From contig CAZDSS010000117.1 in assembly GCA_964508185.1 (NCBI GenBank), positions 1 through 7,325 on the forward strand: a stretch of 7,325 nt of DNA, given 5' to 3'. Source of the stretch: CAZDSS01 sp964508185. Its GTDB lineage: Bacteria; Pseudomonadota; Alphaproteobacteria; Sphingomonadales; Govanellaceae. Shown one piece after another: positions 5,597 through 7,325 of the stretch. The notes beneath the pieces are model-generated. The model did no database searches. It was not told the DNA's origin and was given only the letters and a program-made list of their open reading frames with translations. Made by a program: the position numbers and the translations under genes. The stretch's first letter is position 1, and the number at the start of each line of letters is the position of its first letter.

Positions 5597-6835
5597 GTGG
5601 CGCATATGGATCAGACGATGGCGGCGGAAGGCGTCCCCCCGCGGGGACGCGGCTTCGGCCTCATAGGCGCGGTGTGCGGCGCCCATTTCTTCAGCCATGT
5701 TCACATGCTGGCGCTGCCGCCCCTTCTCCCCCTGCTGCACAAGGAGCTGGGCGTCAGCTATTCCATGCTGGCGGCGCTGATGATCATGTTCAATCTGGTC
5801 TCGGCCGCAACCCAGGTTCCGGCGGGCATGATCATCGACCGCATCGGCGCGCCGCGCCTGCTGGTCGCCGCCCTCGTGGTCCAGTCCCTCGCCTTCATCG
5901 CCATCGGCAGCTTCGGAAGCTACTGGGGCATCATGGCCTTCATGGCGCTCGTCGGGCTCGGCAACGCCGTGTTCCATCCGGCGGATTACGCGATCCTCTC
6001 CCACGAGGTGCGGCAGGAGGTGCTGGGCCGCGCCTTCAGCTTCCATACCCTGTCGGGCTTTGCGGGGAGCGCCCTTGCGCCCGGCCTGATGGTGAGCCTC
6101 GCCCTCGCCTTCGACTGGCGGACGGCCTTCCATATCCTCGGGATCGTGGGCCTTGTGGGCGCCGCCGTCGTCGCCTTCGGCCTCATGCGCTTCGGACGCG
6201 GGCGGTCGATCACGGCCAGGGCGAAGGACAACGGCGCGCGGCCGCTCACCCTCGGCCAGATGATGACCCGGAAGCCGATCCTGCTCGCCTTCCTGTTCTG
6301 GGTGCTGATCGCGGTCGCCCAGGACGGCATCAGCTATTTCTCGGTCGCGGCCTTCGACATTCTCCACGGCCTGCCGCTGGTCTCCGCCAACATGGTGCTG
6401 ACGAGCTTTCTCGTGGGCACGGCCGCAGGCATCTTCATCGGCGGCATCATTTCCGACCGCACGCCGCGCCATGTGCGCATCGTCGCGGTCGCCATGGGGG
6501 TGAGCGGCCTTCTGGTGATCGGGGTGAGCTTCATGACCCTGCCCCTTCCCGTCCTGATGGCGGCCTTCGCGGTGACCGGCATCTGCTGGGGCATGGCCAT
6601 GCCGTCCCGCGACCTCATCGTGCGGGCGATCACGCCCGAAGGCTCCGCCGGATCCGTCTTCGGCTTCGTCTCCACGGGCTTCAACGTGGGGTCCATGATC
6701 GGGCCGCTGCTGTTCGGCCTGCTGCTGGACCATCGCATGGGCCAGGGGGTGTTCCTGACCTCGGGCATGCTCATGCTGCTGACGGTCGCGACCCTCGTCA
6801 GCATCCGGCCCGCAACGCGCCGGGCGGGGACTTGA
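5597..6835 (+). CDS. MFS transporter, 12 transmembrane helices, substrate unknown
   Basis: A 412-residue inner-membrane major facilitator with hydrophobic segments along its whole length, consistent with 12 helices. The motif-A loop between helices 2 and 3 is present as GMIIDRIGAPR (77-87, with D81 and R82), and a partial repeat, GGIISDRTPRH, lies in the second half. Helix 1 carries H30, H34 and H36 in GAHFFSHVHM. GLGNAVFHPADYA contains F126-H127-P128, a motif also found in Fsr (fosmidomycin resistance)-like and related exporters. Identity is too thin to name a substrate; a drug or metabolite exporter, or an organic-anion carrier, are open. The GTG start at 5597 is preferred because GGAG (5583-5586) lies 10 nt upstream; ATG 5606 would be 19 nt away. 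It lies 98 nt after the lipoprotein gene. I see no convincing promoter or terminator in that gap, so the two may be co-transcribed. A hairpin at its stop ends the unit. Confidence 0.88.
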   Translation: MAHMDQTMAAEGVPPRGRGFGLIGAVCGAHFFSHVHMLALPPLLPLLHKELGVSYSMLAALMIMFNLVSAATQVPAGMIIDRIGAPRLLVAALVVQSLAFIAIGSFGSYWGIMAFMALVGLGNAVFHPADYAILSHEVRQEVLGRAFSFHTLSGFAGSALAPGLMVSLALAFDWRTAFHILGIVGLVGAAVVAFGLMRFGRGRSITARAKDNGARPLTLGQMMTRKPILLAFLFWVLIAVAQDGISYFSVAAFDILHGLPLVSANMVLTSFLVGTAAGIFIGGIISDRTPRHVRIVAVAMGVSGLLVIGVSFMTLPLPVLMAAFAVTGICWGMAMPSRDLIVRAITPEGSAGSVFGFVSTGFNVGSMIGPLLFGLLLDHRMGQGVFLTSGMLMLLTVATLVSIRPATRRAGT

Positions 6836-6846
6836 GCCCCGCCCGG
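6820..6846. terminator. Strong hairpin at the MFS stop codon, likely a shared terminator
   Basis: CCGGGCGGGG (6820-6829) and CCCCGCCCGG (6837-6846) are perfect 10-bp reverse complements around a 7-nt loop, ACTTGAG, which contains the MFS stop TGA (6833-6835). On the plus strand it is followed by ATTTCGCTT, a weak T-rich tail. On the minus strand, beginning 11 nt beyond the Tex stop, there is no T-run. It is probably a Rho-independent terminator or a 3'-end stabilising hairpin serving the convergent MFS and Tex messages. Confidence 0.7.
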
Positions 6847-6857
6847 ATTTCGCTTCC

Positions 6858-7325
6858 TCAGCGGCCGTCGCGCCGCTGCTGGGCCTGACGCAGCGCCTCG
6901 GCCAGCGCGCCGCCGCCCGCATCACCCTTGGCGTTGGAGCGCATGGCCGCATGGGCGCGGCCGCCGCCGCGCTGGTCGCGCATCCCGCGGTCGGGGCGCG
7001 GCCCCGACTTTTCGGGCGCGTCGCTCATGCGCATGGTGAGCGAGATGCGCTTCCGCGGCACGTCCACGTCCAGCACCTTCACCTTCACGATGTCGCCGGG
7101 CTTCACCACGTCGCGGGGATCCTTCACGAAGCTGTCCGACATGGCGGAGATATGGACGAGGCCATCCTGATGGACGCCGATGTCCACGAACGCGCCGAAC
7201 GCCGCCACGTTGGTCACCACACCTTCCAGCATCATGCCCGGCTTGAGGTCGGAGATGGTCTCCACCCCTTCCTGGAAGGTCGCGGTCTTGAAGGCCGGGC
7301 GCGGGTCACGTCCCGGTTTCTCGAG
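6858..7325 (-). CDS. tex: Tex family RNA-binding transcription accessory protein (C-terminal end, partial)
   Basis: The last 155 codons of Tex, a cytosolic nucleic-acid-binding protein of roughly 770 residues in other bacteria that contains a YqgF-like domain, helix-hairpin-helix motifs and a C-terminal S1 domain. Visible here are LEKPGRDPRPAFKTATF, the typical Tex lead-in to S1, then the full S1 fold: DLKPGMMLEGVVTNVAAFGA, VDIGVHQDGLVHIS, the FVKDPRDVVKPGD segment and VDVPRKRISLTMR. The tail of about 55 residues is rich in Arg, Gly and Asp, is probably disordered, and ends in a helical GGALAEALRQAQQRR. The frame is open to the right edge, so the true start is outside the window and the GTG at 7265 is internal. 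It is convergent with the MFS gene, with 22 nt between their stops. Tex is linked to transcription fitness and toxin-gene expression in Bordetella; nothing here suggests a specialised role. Confidence 0.95.
   Translation of the reverse strand, partial: LEKPGRDPRPAFKTATFQEGVETISDLKPGMMLEGVVTNVAAFGAFVDIGVHQDGLVHISAMSDSFVKDPRDVVKPGDIVKVKVLDVDVPRKRISLTMRMSDAPEKSGPRPDRGMRDQRGGGRAHAAMRSNAKGDAGGGALAEALRQAQQRRDGR

Noticed and set aside
5153..6952. A 599-codon open frame on the minus strand, antisense to the MFS gene
   Set aside because: It is a compositional shadow of the MFS coding sequence, very rich in His, Asp, Gly and Arg, with no recognisable motif.
7263..7265. GTG at 7265 as the start of a small S1-domain protein
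   Set aside because: The frame stays open to the window edge and the upstream residues LEKPGRDPRPAFKTATF are typical of Tex just before its S1 domain, so this codon is internal.

Overview
The window is GC-rich chromosomal DNA, densely packed with genes. It looks like an alphaproteobacterium, although no marker here fixes the genus. The evidence is the EttA sequence, a PleC/DivJ-like core in the histidine kinase, a lipoprotein carrying the RT0821-type surface-antigen C-terminal domain, and consistent G/C-ending codon use. There is no tRNA, rRNA, insertion sequence, CRISPR array or phage gene. No gap between genes exceeds about 180 bases.

Layout. (1) Positions 1-815, minus strand: the N-terminal half of the ABC-F translation factor EttA, running off the left edge. 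(2) Positions 816-997: a divergent intergenic region with a candidate ettA promoter, three alternating 6-bp half-sites, and a short leader where stop and start codons overlap twice. (3) Positions 998-3909, plus strand: a two-gene unit of a secreted PhnD-like substrate-binding protein followed, with an ATGA overlap, by a membrane PAS histidine kinase. (4) Positions 3906-4931, minus strand: a secreted endonuclease/exonuclease/phosphatase-fold enzyme resembling neutral sphingomyelinase, convergent with the kinase and sharing the bases CTAG with it. (5) Positions 5046-5498, plus strand: a small lipoprotein, divergent from the enzyme. (6) Positions 5597-6835, plus strand: an MFS transporter, with a strong hairpin at its stop codon. 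(7) Positions 6858-7325, minus strand: the C-terminal end of Tex, an RNA-binding transcription accessory protein, running off the right edge.

How the genes may work together. The binding protein and kinase are best read as one signalling unit: the periplasmic protein binds a small, possibly phosphorus-containing anion and reports to the kinase. No ABC permease, ATPase or response regulator lies in the window, so the binding protein probably serves sensing rather than import, and the phosphorelay partner must be encoded elsewhere. The sphingomyelinase-like enzyme next door could release phosphorylated head groups that such a sensor might detect, but this link rests only on adjacency. EttA and Tex are housekeeping genes of translation and transcription flanking a more variable envelope and sensing segment. 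The two least ordinary things here are the sensor pair with its unusual leader and the alternating repeat that overlaps the candidate ettA -35 element.
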